This document shows, piece by piece, positions 1 through 8,510 of a DNA stretch of 64,000 bases. The translations under genes were made by a program, and so were the position numbers. The stretch lies in assembly GCF_001431295.2 (NCBI RefSeq), contig NZ_LKAJ02000001.1:2418001-2482000 (forward strand), read 5' to 3'. This stretch comes from Candidatus Berkiella aquae (lineage in GTDB: Bacteria > Pseudomonadota > Gammaproteobacteria > Berkiellales > Berkiellaceae). Position 1 is the first letter of the stretch. Every line of letters begins with the position of its first letter. The notes beneath the pieces were generated by a model that did not search any database, was not told the origin of the DNA, and was given only the letters and a program-made list of their open reading frames with translations.

Positions 1-167
1 ATATTCCAGCCAGCGAGAGAATTACGGCTATTTCTGCCAATAATTATGCCGCCTATCGAATGGCAAAACATCATAATCATACGCAAACGATCAATCTGCT
101 CGAAGTCATCGTGCCGCCCCATTTAAAGGGCAAAATGCAAAAAGCTCATGAACATATCAATCCTTAA
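1..167 (+). CDS. C-terminal end of an unidentified protein (5' end outside window)
   Basis: An open frame enters from the left edge (first complete codon at base 3) and ends with TAA at 165-167, giving 54 residues. The visible part is alanine-, asparagine- and histidine-rich, with a helical stretch around AAYRMAKHHNHTQTINLLE that resembles the last helices of an ankyrin-type solenoid, followed by a basic tail. The family cannot be named from this piece. Its 3' end overlaps by about 11 bases the 3' end of the frameshifted minus-strand gene at 157-431. Confidence 0.55.
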   Translation, partial: IPASERITAISANNYAAYRMAKHHNHTQTINLLEVIVPPHLKGKMQKAHEHINP

Positions 168-431
168 GGCGTTTAACGTAAGGTTCCTTATTCCGACTTT
201 TTATCACTGCCGTAGCAACCTCTACTGATTTTTCCACTTTAGTGACTGCATCATCAAAATATTTAGGGCCTGCTTCAATAACCCATTCTGATATATCAAA
301 TTGCGGTGCTAATTTTTGTTTTTGCAGACGTTTCTCCGTATCATAAACATGGTTGTAGCTTCGCTATTCGTTATCACTACCAACAACAATCCACCCACGA
401 AAATAATTTTCTTAACATCATTGATGAACAT
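157..431 (-). pseudogene. Frameshifted small exported-protein gene
   Basis: On the minus strand an ATG at 431-429 is preceded by a good ribosome binding site (AGAGGTG, four bases upstream). It opens with a basic residue pair and a hydrophobic segment (IIFVGGLLLVVIT) typical of a signal peptide or membrane anchor. This frame stops at 309-311. A second frame, open from 363 down to the TGA at 157-159, carries a coherent hydrophilic sequence including DISEWVIEAG and AVTKVEKSVEVATAVIKS, but has no start of its own. Joining them needs one indel between about 309 and 363. I read this as one gene of about 90 codons broken by a frameshift. The protein is not recognised. A genuine 40-residue peptide from the first frame alone is the alternative. 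Confidence 0.5.
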
Positions 432-584
432 GAACCACCTCTTAGTCGCTGCAAATGATAGACCGTTTTGCATAAGTGTCCTTACACGATTTTCAGTATA
501 AAAATTCAGGATTATGCAGAGACTTAAGAACTTTAAATCACATATTCTGTCTCAGGTATATATACAAGAAAATAATGAGCATCT

Positions 585-2507
585 ATGAGTATCAAAGAGA
601 AAATTAAACAATATCAAGATTATATCGATCACCGTCATAGGATTGAAAACAGCATTGGACAAGATTCTAAACGTTTAAATGCTATTCATCAATTAAACCC
701 AGAATTGTTACAATCTGCTATAGATTCAGTAATAGAAGAACTTGAAGAACAGTTAACGGATGATAAGTCAGAATCAATGCTGTCGCCCCATGAATTAGAA
801 GAATTGAAAAAATATTTAGAACATCAGAAAAAAACACGTGCTAGGAAAAGCCAAACACCTGAGATTGTTCCGCATACCGTTTCTGACACTGTCGCTTTAT
901 CCCCGACCGAAGTCCCCACCATATTAATTTTAACCTCAGAAGGTGGTGCCGGCCACAAAGAAGCCGCAGCAGACTCAGAGCGTCAATATGCCAAACAAGT
1001 AAAGAAAAAACAGGTCAAAATTAATAAAGTATTTGTATTGCCCGCTCCTGATGCTAAAGAGAAAAGTTGGATGCAATTATTTCGTCATGACTTTGGCAAA
1101 AAAGGCGTTAAAGATTGGAATGACGCTCAAAAAGCAGGAGACATGAAAAAAATCAAATCGATGGTAAGTGTGCAATGGATATCGGAAATGCTTTTTGGGA
1201 GAAATTTTGAAGATAATACCTTTTATGAACTCACCAAAGATCAAAATACCACTCATGTTATCGATACCCAAGCAGTCAATTCTCATCGAATTGTAGGGGC
1301 CGTAGCCCACTTTAATCAAATTCGTGCCAATCCAAAACGTTGTGAACGCCACAACCAACTTGTTCGATTTAACAATGAACTTAGAAAAATTCCTGCACTG
1401 AGACTTTTCGCTCTTAAAAGATTTTCCCACGAAATTAAATTTTCACTCGACAAAAAGCCGATAAAAATTAGAAAGCGCATGACTGACCTACCAAACAATG
1501 CAGATCATTTCTTTCAATCATTGAAAAAAATCAACAAATGGGATTTGCCCTATTTTGAACTTGAAGCACCTCATGCGCCTTTACTCCAATCGGAAGTTGC
1601 CAAAATGTCGCCTGAAGAACGACGTAAAGCTGATTTAGATTATTATCGCAAAAAATGTCCCAATTTATTTGATAAAAATGGCACCCCATTAATTGTCATT
1701 GAATTTACAGATGGCCCTATTAAAAAGGAATTTTTACATTATAAAGAACATCCTGTTGATAAAAATAAGGATTTATCACTCAATATTAAGGTAGCTCATC
1801 AAAATGAATTAAAGATGCTCAAAGAAAATGGCGTTATTGATTTTGGTGCTACCCTAAGTCCATCACAAACCGTTAGTTTCAATATACCTGCGGCCGCTAA
1901 AGTTCAATCAATTATGTTAGGTTCACAAGCTGCCGTAAGCGCAAGCTTGAGTTATGTTGACACAGAAATTGCTGCACACACTCAACAGCATAACCCCTCT
2001 GAACAGTATCTGTTTGTTTTTTGTGGAAAACATGAAGGCCCTGACAGTCTATTTGCACAATTAAACGATAAGATTCAACAGGGCAAGCAATCAGGGCAAA
2101 TTCCTTCAACATTAAAAATTGTTCCTCTAACCTATCAAGACGCTGATATGATAGCACCACTTTATTCACGTGCCGATGAAGCTTTTATTCGTTCGGGTGG
2201 CATTTCTTGCATGGAAATTGAGGCAGTTGCTCAAGGAAAAGTATTTATTCACTCTGAAGAAAAAGGAAATCTTTTAACCGAAGATGAGTTATTAAAAGCG
2301 ATGCTCTTTTGGGAAAGAGGAAATGCAGAACATGTTATGCAAGTATTAGGGAAAGATAAAAAGGGCAAACGACGTGTTCAAGCAATAAATCCGGAAAGTT
2401 ATCATCGAATAAAGTTAGAGCAGAGCTCGCTTAAAACAGATAACCATCTAAAGCAGCATCACACTAAAAATGAGCTTCCTCCTTTAAAAAGAAGACGGAT
2501 AAAATAA
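585..2507 (+). CDS. Glycosyltransferase-like protein (MGDG synthase/GT28-like fold), putative effector
   Basis: This is a 640-residue protein. Residues 1-90 are highly charged and predicted helical or coiled. A beta strand followed by SEGGAGHKEAAA (about residues 118-129) matches the glycine-rich N-terminal loop of GT28/MGDG-synthase and processive glycosyltransferases, which normally read GGGH. Near residues 537-556, AFIRSGGISCMEIEAVAQGK matches the C-terminal donor-binding region (SGG, then a conserved Glu) of the same superfamily. The middle, about 130-430, is not recognisable. A basic tail (LPPLKRRRIK) resembles a nuclear-localisation-type cluster. It would transfer a nucleotide-activated sugar, but substrate and acceptor cannot be told. 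It stands alone, convergent with the next gene. The family call is a motif reading. Confidence 0.55.
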   Translation: MSIKEKIKQYQDYIDHRHRIENSIGQDSKRLNAIHQLNPELLQSAIDSVIEELEEQLTDDKSESMLSPHELEELKKYLEHQKKTRARKSQTPEIVPHTVSDTVALSPTEVPTILILTSEGGAGHKEAAADSERQYAKQVKKKQVKINKVFVLPAPDAKEKSWMQLFRHDFGKKGVKDWNDAQKAGDMKKIKSMVSVQWISEMLFGRNFEDNTFYELTKDQNTTHVIDTQAVNSHRIVGAVAHFNQIRANPKRCERHNQLVRFNNELRKIPALRLFALKRFSHEIKFSLDKKPIKIRKRMTDLPNNADHFFQSLKKINKWDLPYFELEAPHAPLLQSEVAKMSPEERRKADLDYYRKKCPNLFDKNGTPLIVIEFTDGPIKKEFLHYKEHPVDKNKDLSLNIKVAHQNELKMLKENGVIDFGATLSPSQTVSFNIPAAAKVQSIMLGSQAAVSASLSYVDTEIAAHTQQHNPSEQYLFVFCGKHEGPDSLFAQLNDKIQQGKQSGQIPSTLKIVPLTYQDADMIAPLYSRADEAFIRSGGISCMEIEAVAQGKVFIHSEEKGNLLTEDELLKAMLFWERGNAEHVMQVLGKDKKGKRRVQAINPESYHRIKLEQSSLKTDNHLKQHHTKNELPPLKRRRIK

Positions 2508-2515
2508 TTTGGTAA

Positions 2516-3631
2516 TTAAATAGACTTATGCATATAGCACATTAAGTGATCTGGTCCATAAGGATTCAGCTCAAATAGAGGTTTAAACCCACATTTTTCA
2601 TAGAAATGATATGTTTTGAGATAATAGGTATCTTGTTGTTTTGGGCTCAATGTCTCAACCGTCATAGATTGATATCCATGCTCTTCACAATATTGTTCGG
2701 CCGCACCAAACAATTGCATTCCAATATTTTTTCCTTGGTTTTCTCTACTAACAGCCATCCAATAAATATTAGCATTATGTGGAAATGGAAATTCCAGTAC
2801 AATTATGCCTTTGATATGCCCATCTAGCTCTGCAGCAAAGGTGGTACGCTCAATACAGCCTTTAGCATAACGTTCATTAGCTTCGGGGATCCCAAACCAT
2901 TCCGGCAAGTTTGCACTTAATTCTCGACAATACGTTTCAGCAAGCGTTGGCGCTATCATTTGAATTGATAGCGTTTTAGCCATCATTTGCTGGGTCTTGT
3001 GGGGAATTGAATTGACGCTCTCTGTTAATGCTTTAAGATGCTCGAAATGGATACCCTGATTCAGTGCTTTTTCAAATAAAGAATAAGTCGCAATATCATG
3101 CGTTTTTAACCATTGGAAAGCCTCTTTAGGCCCTAAATACCATTTATCCCGTAAATGAAAGTAGCTTTCAAGCAAATCATATAATAACCAATGCGCACGA
3201 AAATTTCCTTCAATATCACCAATATGAGCTCTTTGCAGCATTTTTTGCCCCCAAGTGGTGATAACTTGTTTTTCCCAATCTGGCTTAGGAGCGGGTCCTT
3301 GATTAAAAATAACCTTAACCTGATTAATCAGATCATCGCCTATCGTTGCTTTTTGGCAAAGCACCAATCCATCTTTAATTCTTAAAAAATCACTTGGATT
3401 TTGGATCTCATCTATGGAATAAATAAAGCCATCTAGAAAAGCACCCTCAAACTGCCGCCCTTCTCTTTCCATCTGGCCTTCATCACGAATTGCAAGCATA
3501 TCGTAATCACTGGCAATGGTCGCATCTCCTCGAGCACGTGAGCCATAGAGAATAATCGTGTGACAATCGTATTGTGTTTTTAAATACTCGACTATTTTCT
3601 GAAGCAGAGGATCAAGCGATTGATTATTCAT
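2516..3631 (-). CDS. Nucleotidyltransferase-helical-GNAT acetyltransferase fusion
   Basis: The 371-residue protein has three parts. Residues 1-100 are a minimal nucleotidyltransferase (pol-beta superfamily) with GSRARGD at 30-36 and the metal-binding pair in SDYD at 41-44. Residues about 120-225 are all-helical, with a spacing reminiscent of HEPN or KNTase C-terminal domains. Residues about 230-371 are a GNAT domain with the acetyl-CoA loop in the GKNIGMQLFG region near 296 and a terminal YEKCGFKP strand. MNT and HEPN domains usually occur as separate toxin-antitoxin partners or as aminoglycoside nucleotidyltransferases; having a GNAT in the same chain suggests small-molecule or RNA/protein modification with two activities. 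The substrate is unknown. Nine bases separate its stop from that of the convergent glycosyltransferase-like gene. Confidence 0.7.
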   Translation of the reverse strand: MNNQSLDPLLQKIVEYLKTQYDCHTIILYGSRARGDATIASDYDMLAIRDEGQMEREGRQFEGAFLDGFIYSIDEIQNPSDFLRIKDGLVLCQKATIGDDLINQVKVIFNQGPAPKPDWEKQVITTWGQKMLQRAHIGDIEGNFRAHWLLYDLLESYFHLRDKWYLGPKEAFQWLKTHDIATYSLFEKALNQGIHFEHLKALTESVNSIPHKTQQMMAKTLSIQMIAPTLAETYCRELSANLPEWFGIPEANERYAKGCIERTTFAAELDGHIKGIIVLEFPFPHNANIYWMAVSRENQGKNIGMQLFGAAEQYCEEHGYQSMTVETLSPKQQDTYYLKTYHFYEKCGFKPLFELNPYGPDHLMCYMHKSI

Positions 3632-3665
3632 GAGGGGTTATTGCAATATTATTTTAAGCATTTAT

Positions 3666-3698
3666 CCAAATTGCCGTGGTTTACCCACGGCAATTTGG
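3666..3698. terminator. Perfect 14-bp hairpin between convergent ends
   Basis: Bases 3666-3679 (CCAAATTGCCGTGG) pair perfectly with 3685-3698 around a 5-base loop. It lies 15 bases after the stop of the outer-membrane gene and just before the start side of the nucleotidyltransferase gene. There is no long T-run, so it may act as a rho-independent terminator or as an mRNA-end stabiliser. Confidence 0.55.
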
Positions 3699-3713
3699 CA
3701 AAAATTACAACAC

Positions 3714-4412
3714 TTAGAAGCTGTAATTCACACCAATACGACCGGTCCAAAATGAGTTCTGGTTATCAAAATGAACGCCTTGATCCCCTGCAAGACTATG
3801 GAATGAAGTGGTTCTTTCTGGGAAATCGAAGAATAACCCTTCTACTTTCACACTCCATTTGCAAGAGAGCGCCAATTCGCCACCTACACCAGAAACATAT
3901 CCCCATCTCGTACCACTATTACCACCCAGCTCAACTTCACCTGGAGCGGTTACGAGCCAGTCATGATTTAATCGAGCAAATGCCGCACCACCGGTGACAT
4001 AAAGCAGCAAATGATCAGCAACGATACCTGCCTTACCACGGACGCTGCCGTACCATTTCAATTCATTACTCAAGCTCAATATGGTGCCAGGCCCAGCAGT
4101 AGGTGTATAAGTTTTGTCATTTGAGTTATCAACCCAAGTCCAATCGAGTTCAACACCAAACACAGAACTGTTGCAACGGTAATTATAACCAACTTGCAAA
4201 CCGCCACTAAAATCATCTGATTTATTGGCAACTGTACCTAGCGCCCAATCGGTTCCAAAATTATCTACCCAAGCATCTCGGTCAACCCAAAATGTATTCC
4301 ATACGGTCGCACCTAGATTCGCACCAAGATAGTATCCATCAAAATGCCCATCTGCCGCATTAGCAGCACCCAACATGGTTAGTAAAGGTAAGGCAAATAG
4401 TGTTTTACGCAT
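3714..4412 (-). CDS. Outer-membrane beta-barrel protein
   Basis: This is a 232-residue exported protein. The start at 4412 was chosen because AAAGGAG lies six bases upstream and the product begins with a clean signal peptide (MRKTLFALPLLTMLGAANA, cut before ADGHF). The mature part has alternating hydrophobic/polar strands (GYYLGANLGATVW, GLQVGYNYR, WTGRIGVNYSF) and ends in Phe, the usual BAM recognition residue. This fits the small opacity/OmpW-like 8-strand barrels that are frequent in Legionella-type genomes. There is one Cys in NYRCNSS and one in LSCKW, which may form a disulfide. It is monocistronic, with its own hairpin downstream. Confidence 0.8.
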   Translation of the reverse strand: MRKTLFALPLLTMLGAANAADGHFDGYYLGANLGATVWNTFWVDRDAWVDNFGTDWALGTVANKSDDFSGGLQVGYNYRCNSSVFGVELDWTWVDNSNDKTYTPTAGPGTILSLSNELKWYGSVRGKAGIVADHLLLYVTGGAAFARLNHDWLVTAPGEVELGGNSGTRWGYVSGVGGELALSCKWSVKVEGLFFDFPERTTSFHSLAGDQGVHFDNQNSFWTGRIGVNYSF

Positions 4413-4934
4413 GTTCACTCCTTTGAGGTTGATAATGAAATACGGCAACTTGTTATTTACAGATAGTTGATATATTCAGTCTTTACGAGTCTAGCAGAGA
4501 ATTTGCAGTAGATAAAATCTTGCAGACAACCTTATGCATTTAGGAAATACAACTATAAATAGTTTTCAAACTTACAAAGTAAAAGGCATATAAAGGGTTT
4601 ATTTATTCTATTTATATTGAAGGTTTTTGAAGGCGTTCATAAAGAGCCCAGGGATTACTTACACCTTTTAATGTCAGTTTATCAACTAATGAGCAGGCTT
4701 TGTCCATAAAAATTGATCTACTAACCGATCCATGTTAGTTTCTTAGAAGTTTAAATAGGATCGATATATGAGTGGTTATTGTTTACACTTTCAATCTTTC
4801 TTCGTTCTTCTAGAACAAAGTCATCTTATTCGCCATTCTGTTGTGCCCTGCCGGGCATAATCATCTTACAGACTCTCGCAAACAACATTACACACAACGC
4901 TAAATGAAAGCTTCAGAAATAATAAGGGTGCTGT
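4413..4934. other. Intergenic region between divergent OMP and transporter genes
   Basis: About 520 bases with no intact gene. It must hold the divergent promoters of the barrel-protein gene and the BrnQ-type gene. The minus strand at 4612-4734 carries a cyclase-like remnant (listed separately). A short GC hairpin (TGCCCTGCCGGGCA) sits at about 4844-4857. I see no RNA gene or known riboswitch. Confidence 0.5.
4612..4734 (-). pseudogene. Possible remnant of a class III adenylate/guanylate cyclase C-terminus
   Basis: A 41-codon open stretch, with an in-frame ATG at 4707, ends at a TAA at 4612-4614. It encodes SLVDKLTLKGVSNPWALYE, which matches the closing pattern of class III nucleotide cyclase domains (a 'D.. 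LKG ..P...YE' strand-turn-strand). Nothing upstream in any frame continues the domain. The most likely reading is the last piece of a decayed cyclase gene. Chance resemblance is possible for so short a stretch. Confidence 0.35.
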
Positions 4935-6083
4935 ATGCAACGCCATTTGATGACCTTAATTTACGGTTTTGCAATATTCAAAATGTTTTTTGGCTCAGGA
5001 AATTTAATATTTCCTTTGGTACTTGGTCAAAATTCTTCTGATCAATGGCTATTTGGCTTTTTAGGATTACTTTGTACGGGTATCGTATTGCCGTTTCTAG
5101 GCTTATTCGTCATCAAGCTGCATCGTGGTAGTTTTGAAGATTTCTTTGGCCAAGCAGGTAGCGTAGCTCGAGTGGCTTTACCCTTATTCACCTTATCGCT
5201 TCTTGGCGCATTTGGGGTTGTCCCACGCTGTATTACCGTTGCGCATGGGGGCATCAACACCTTACTACCTGATTTACCATTATGGGGTTTTAGTCTCCTC
5301 TTTTGCACGATTTGCTTTATCATTTGTTTAAGAGATCGCTGGATTATTTCATTTCTAGGTAAATGGATTGGCCCTTTACTATTAATCACTTTAGCGATTT
5401 TATTTGGTTTAGGCGTCTATTATGCTCCGCCAGAAGTAGCGGTTTCCTCACTAAAAGCAACTGAAGCTTTTTCACAAGGTTTTTACCGTGGCTATGAAAC
5501 CATGGACTTATTTGCTGCCTTTTTCTTCTCTTCCTTAATCTTTAAACAGATCCAAGCTAAAATGGGTGAGCACATTGATAATGCCACCTTAATTAAAGCG
5601 GCCTTAAAGCCGAGTATTATCGGCGCCACTTTATTAGGACTCATTTATTTTGGCTTTGCTTATTTAGGCGCTCATTATTCCAACTTAAGCCTTTCCGTCT
5701 CCCCCGAATTGATTCTGCCCAATCTGGCAATGCATTTAATGGGTGATAAGGGAGCAATACTGATTGGCTTATTAATGATTCTTTCTTGTTTAACGACAGC
5801 GGTAGCATTGAATAATATTTACGCTCGGTATTTGTGTTCCCTGTTTAAATTATCTGACAGTAAATTCATCTGGATATTATTGGGAACCACCGCTATCTCA
5901 TTTATTATCTCTTTATATGACTTCAAAGGGATTGCGGCCTTTTTATCACCAATGTTAGATATCTCTTACCCAAGCTTAATTTTATTAACCTTTTTAAGTA
6001 TTTTAACTAAAGGCTCTCCCAAACTTAAAAAGACCAGTTTCTATGGCTTGTTGGCATTTATGTTAGGTTATAGCTATTTGTAA
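4935..6083 (+). CDS. brnQ: Branched-chain amino acid carrier, BrnQ/LIVCS family
   Basis: This is an inner-membrane sodium- or proton-coupled carrier for leucine, isoleucine and valine. The 382-residue protein starts with the family pattern GFAIFKMFFGSGNLIFPL, followed by about eleven or twelve hydrophobic segments. The conserved GVVPRCITVAHGG and YETMDLFAAFFFS segments of this family are visible. It is somewhat shorter than the usual 420-440 residues, mostly at the C-terminus, so the last helix may be missing. Start ATG 4935 follows a GGG-rich sequence. Uptake of host amino acids suits an intracellular life style. It is monocistronic, with a hairpin just after the stop. Confidence 0.85.
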   Translation: MQRHLMTLIYGFAIFKMFFGSGNLIFPLVLGQNSSDQWLFGFLGLLCTGIVLPFLGLFVIKLHRGSFEDFFGQAGSVARVALPLFTLSLLGAFGVVPRCITVAHGGINTLLPDLPLWGFSLLFCTICFIICLRDRWIISFLGKWIGPLLLITLAILFGLGVYYAPPEVAVSSLKATEAFSQGFYRGYETMDLFAAFFFSSLIFKQIQAKMGEHIDNATLIKAALKPSIIGATLLGLIYFGFAYLGAHYSNLSLSVSPELILPNLAMHLMGDKGAILIGLLMILSCLTTAVALNNIYARYLCSLFKLSDSKFIWILLGTTAISFIISLYDFKGIAAFLSPMLDISYPSLILLTFLSILTKGSPKLKKTSFYGLLAFMLGYSYL

Positions 6084-6089
6084 CCATTT

Positions 6090-6119
6090 CCCCCTATATC
6101 GGTTTACTGCTATAGGGGG
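6090..6119 (+). terminator. Hairpin after the brnQ-type gene
   Basis: CCCCCTATA at 6090-6098 pairs with TATAGGGGG at 6111-6119 around a 12-base loop, seven bases after the stop codon. The T-run is poor (TTTTT appears only at about 6138). It is also positioned to serve the convergent ankyrin gene. Confidence 0.45.
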
Positions 6120-6149
6120 CATCTCAATAAGATGATCTTTTTATGCTAA

Positions 6150-8384
6150 CTACGACCTTTTAGGTTTTTTTGCAATAGGCGCTCTTGAGGGTTGAGCTTC
6201 TCGGATTTTTTCTTCAAAAAGGGCTGTTAAGGCTTGAACCTTCTCTTGAGAAACTGGAGTATCTTTCAAGAGCGTTGGCGCACGTCGTTTTTCTTTGACA
6301 GGTTCAGAAACAGCAGATGAAGAAGCCGCTGATGAGGATGCAGCAGACGAATGATGAGATTTTTTAGTCGATGCTGGTATCGGTTCTTCAACAGGCAATA
6401 AATTAATCAAATTTGTTTTAGCATCTGTTCTAACCATTCTTCTGGGCTCTTGATCAATCTGTTGATGACTAGAGGCAGCAATGCCTTTTGGAGTATCTCT
6501 CAAGAGCGTTGGCGCACGTCGTTTTTCTTTGAGAGATTCAGGAACAGCAGATGAAGAAGCCGCCGACGAGGATGCAGCAGGCGAATGATGGGGTTTTTTA
6601 GTCGATGCTGGTATCAGTTTTTCAACAGGCATTAAATTAATCAAATTTTCCTTAGCATCTGCCCTAACCATTCTTCTGGGCGAAAATGCCACTTTGGTTG
6701 TATCATTTCTAGCAAGATCTTTTGGCTTTTGTCCTGCATTATCTACTATATTGATATTAGCATGATGCTGACATAACAATCTGATCATTTCTGCTTGATT
6801 GACTCTCCTTGTGACATCATTACTATTTCCCATTTTGACTGCTTCGTGCAAAGCGGTATTACCCTTATTATCTTGAGCATTAACATCAATTTTTCCTGTT
6901 TCTAAAAGCGCACGTACTGCTCCAAGATTTCTTGCTCTTGCAGCTTTATGCAGAAAAGTTAAACCATTCTGATCCACTATACTAACATCTGCACCTTTTA
7001 GAATAAGTTCATTGATGATGTTTTCATTGCATAGGCCAACGGCCGCATGTAAAGGGGTTATTCCCTTAGCATCAGCAACATTAATATTTGCGCCATGATC
7101 TAACAAAGCTTTTATCACCGATTCATGATTCTTTTGACAGGCAATATGTAATGGTGTTCTCCCTTCTTTCGGATCGACTAGATTAACATTCGCACCATAG
7201 CGCACAAGGAGTTCAATCATCTGTCTATCTGCATTTTCATTAATATGCATTAAGATATGGTTTTGATTAATAATATCAGCTCTGGCTTCGAGGGGGATAT
7301 AACTGCTTAAAAGAAACTCAGCAAATTCAACTTGGCCTGTTTTGACAGCATTGACTAATAAAATTTGAGCAGTATCAGGATTATATGGCTTGAAGTCAGC
7401 AGGATTCAGAGAAACATCAGCCCCTGCAGCATGAAATTTTAATAAATTGATCCGTTTGACGACTATTTTTTCATCAGGATAGCCAGCTCTTATCGCTGCA
7501 AAACATTCACTTGCGGTCAATTCTTTAGTATCTGCCTCTTCATTATTCGAATCAAAATATTTAAATTTACCATCCTTCGTAATATGCGCACTAACTGCAT
7601 GCCCTTCATCGCCAATCCGAATAGAAATATCAACCCATGCGTCAGGCAAGTGAGCATAAAACTCCATCACACTGATCGCATTTTCCTCCGAAATATCTGA
7701 TGGGTTCTCTTGTGCACCATAAGCACAAATTTCTGAAATGGCATAGCCTGGCAACTTAAGCATACTAAATTGCCTTTTTCTCTCTTTTTGATGTAACCGA
7801 CTTCCTTTATCAGCTTCATTATATAATGAGTTCACTGTTTTTTCTGAGTGCTGAAACCAAACCAAATCATTGATGGTTTGTTGAAACACCTCATTTCCAT
7901 TCCCATAATGATTTTCTAATTCAGGGGGCAAGGGTTTAAATCTATAATCTCCTTTCCATTTTGCAATATATTTTCTTAAAGCTTTAAATTCACGTTCCCT
8001 CCCTGTACTGACATAATAAGGATAAAGAAATGACCATCCATTACAGTTGCCCTTACCATTAAGAAAACTTATATTAGGGGAAGCGTTACATTTATACTTT
8101 TGAATGATTTTATTGATTATATTTTCATCATAGATGTAACCAGATTGAGGTAACGTTGCTAGAATTCTTCCAGCAAGTATTTTTTTTTCTCTGACCATGC
8201 CATCTTCGTGCCAATAAGCGACAAGAGACAGGCTCTGTCTTTTCAGTATAATCGTATCAACATCAAAATTAGGTGGAATATCCTCATCATTAGCGCAAAC
8301 ATAAATCCGTTGATAAACGCCAGCGTTTTGCTCACAATATTTTTGGAGCTGGTCATTTAGATGAGTTTGAGAATAATCTGTCAT
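6150..8384 (-). CDS. Ankyrin protein with predicted papain-like cysteine-protease domain (paralog 1)
   Basis: The 744-residue protein is a probable secreted effector. Residues 1-320 form a domain shared with the proteins at 12388-14535 and 52832-54955. It contains GNCNGWSFL (Cys114), GHAVSAHITKDGK (His262) and KYFDSNN (Asp278), the order and context of a Cys-His-Asp papain/C58-type triad. Residues about 375-575 hold five or six ankyrin repeats (TPLHIACQKNHESVIKALL is a good example). The tail is Ser/Ala-rich and contains a duplicated 64-residue block. The start has AGGTGC upstream. Protease activity is inferred from motif spacing only; a Legionella ankyrin effector (AnkH) is reported with a cysteine-protease-like domain, which makes the reading plausible. 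Confidence 0.7.
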   Translation of the reverse strand: MTDYSQTHLNDQLQKYCEQNAGVYQRIYVCANDEDIPPNFDVDTIILKRQSLSLVAYWHEDGMVREKKILAGRILATLPQSGYIYDENIINKIIQKYKCNASPNISFLNGKGNCNGWSFLYPYYVSTGREREFKALRKYIAKWKGDYRFKPLPPELENHYGNGNEVFQQTINDLVWFQHSEKTVNSLYNEADKGSRLHQKERKRQFSMLKLPGYAISEICAYGAQENPSDISEENAISVMEFYAHLPDAWVDISIRIGDEGHAVSAHITKDGKFKYFDSNNEEADTKELTASECFAAIRAGYPDEKIVVKRINLLKFHAAGADVSLNPADFKPYNPDTAQILLVNAVKTGQVEFAEFLLSSYIPLEARADIINQNHILMHINENADRQMIELLVRYGANVNLVDPKEGRTPLHIACQKNHESVIKALLDHGANINVADAKGITPLHAAVGLCNENIINELILKGADVSIVDQNGLTFLHKAARARNLGAVRALLETGKIDVNAQDNKGNTALHEAVKMGNSNDVTRRVNQAEMIRLLCQHHANINIVDNAGQKPKDLARNDTTKVAFSPRRMVRADAKENLINLMPVEKLIPASTKKPHHSPAASSSAASSSAVPESLKEKRRAPTLLRDTPKGIAASSHQQIDQEPRRMVRTDAKTNLINLLPVEEPIPASTKKSHHSSAASSSAASSSAVSEPVKEKRRAPTLLKDTPVSQEKVQALTALFEEKIREAQPSRAPIAKKPKRS
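6256..6681. repeat. 192-bp in-frame direct duplication in the ankyrin gene tail
   Basis: Bases 6256-6447 and 6490-6681 are nearly identical at the DNA level and offset by 234 bases (78 codons). Each copy encodes a block running from RRMVR through the Ser/Ala stretch to RRAPTLL. The high similarity indicates a recent duplication within the disordered C-terminal tail. Confidence 0.9.
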
Positions 8385-8464
8385 AAAGCACCTGCTACCT
8401 CATTTTAAACCTAGGACAAAAAACTTCGTCATAAAGTTCGAGAATGTACAAGGCATATACACAT

Positions 8465-8493
8465 AAAGGTGCCCCGAGTAGGAAGGCACCTTT
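8465..8493. terminator. Hairpin downstream of the FAD-oxidase/methyltransferase gene
   Basis: AAAGGTGCC at 8465-8473 pairs with GGCACCTTT at 8485-8493, with an 11-base loop. It lies 18 bases beyond the minus-strand stop at 8511. The T-run is better on the plus strand (T5 at 8491-8495) than on the minus strand, so efficiency is uncertain. Confidence 0.5.
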
Positions 8494-8510
8494 TTAACAG
8501 ACTTTAACTT

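Noticed and set aside
316-501. 61-codon plus-strand open frame
   Set aside because: It lies opposite the frameshifted exported-protein gene, has no ribosome binding site and no recognisable protein character.
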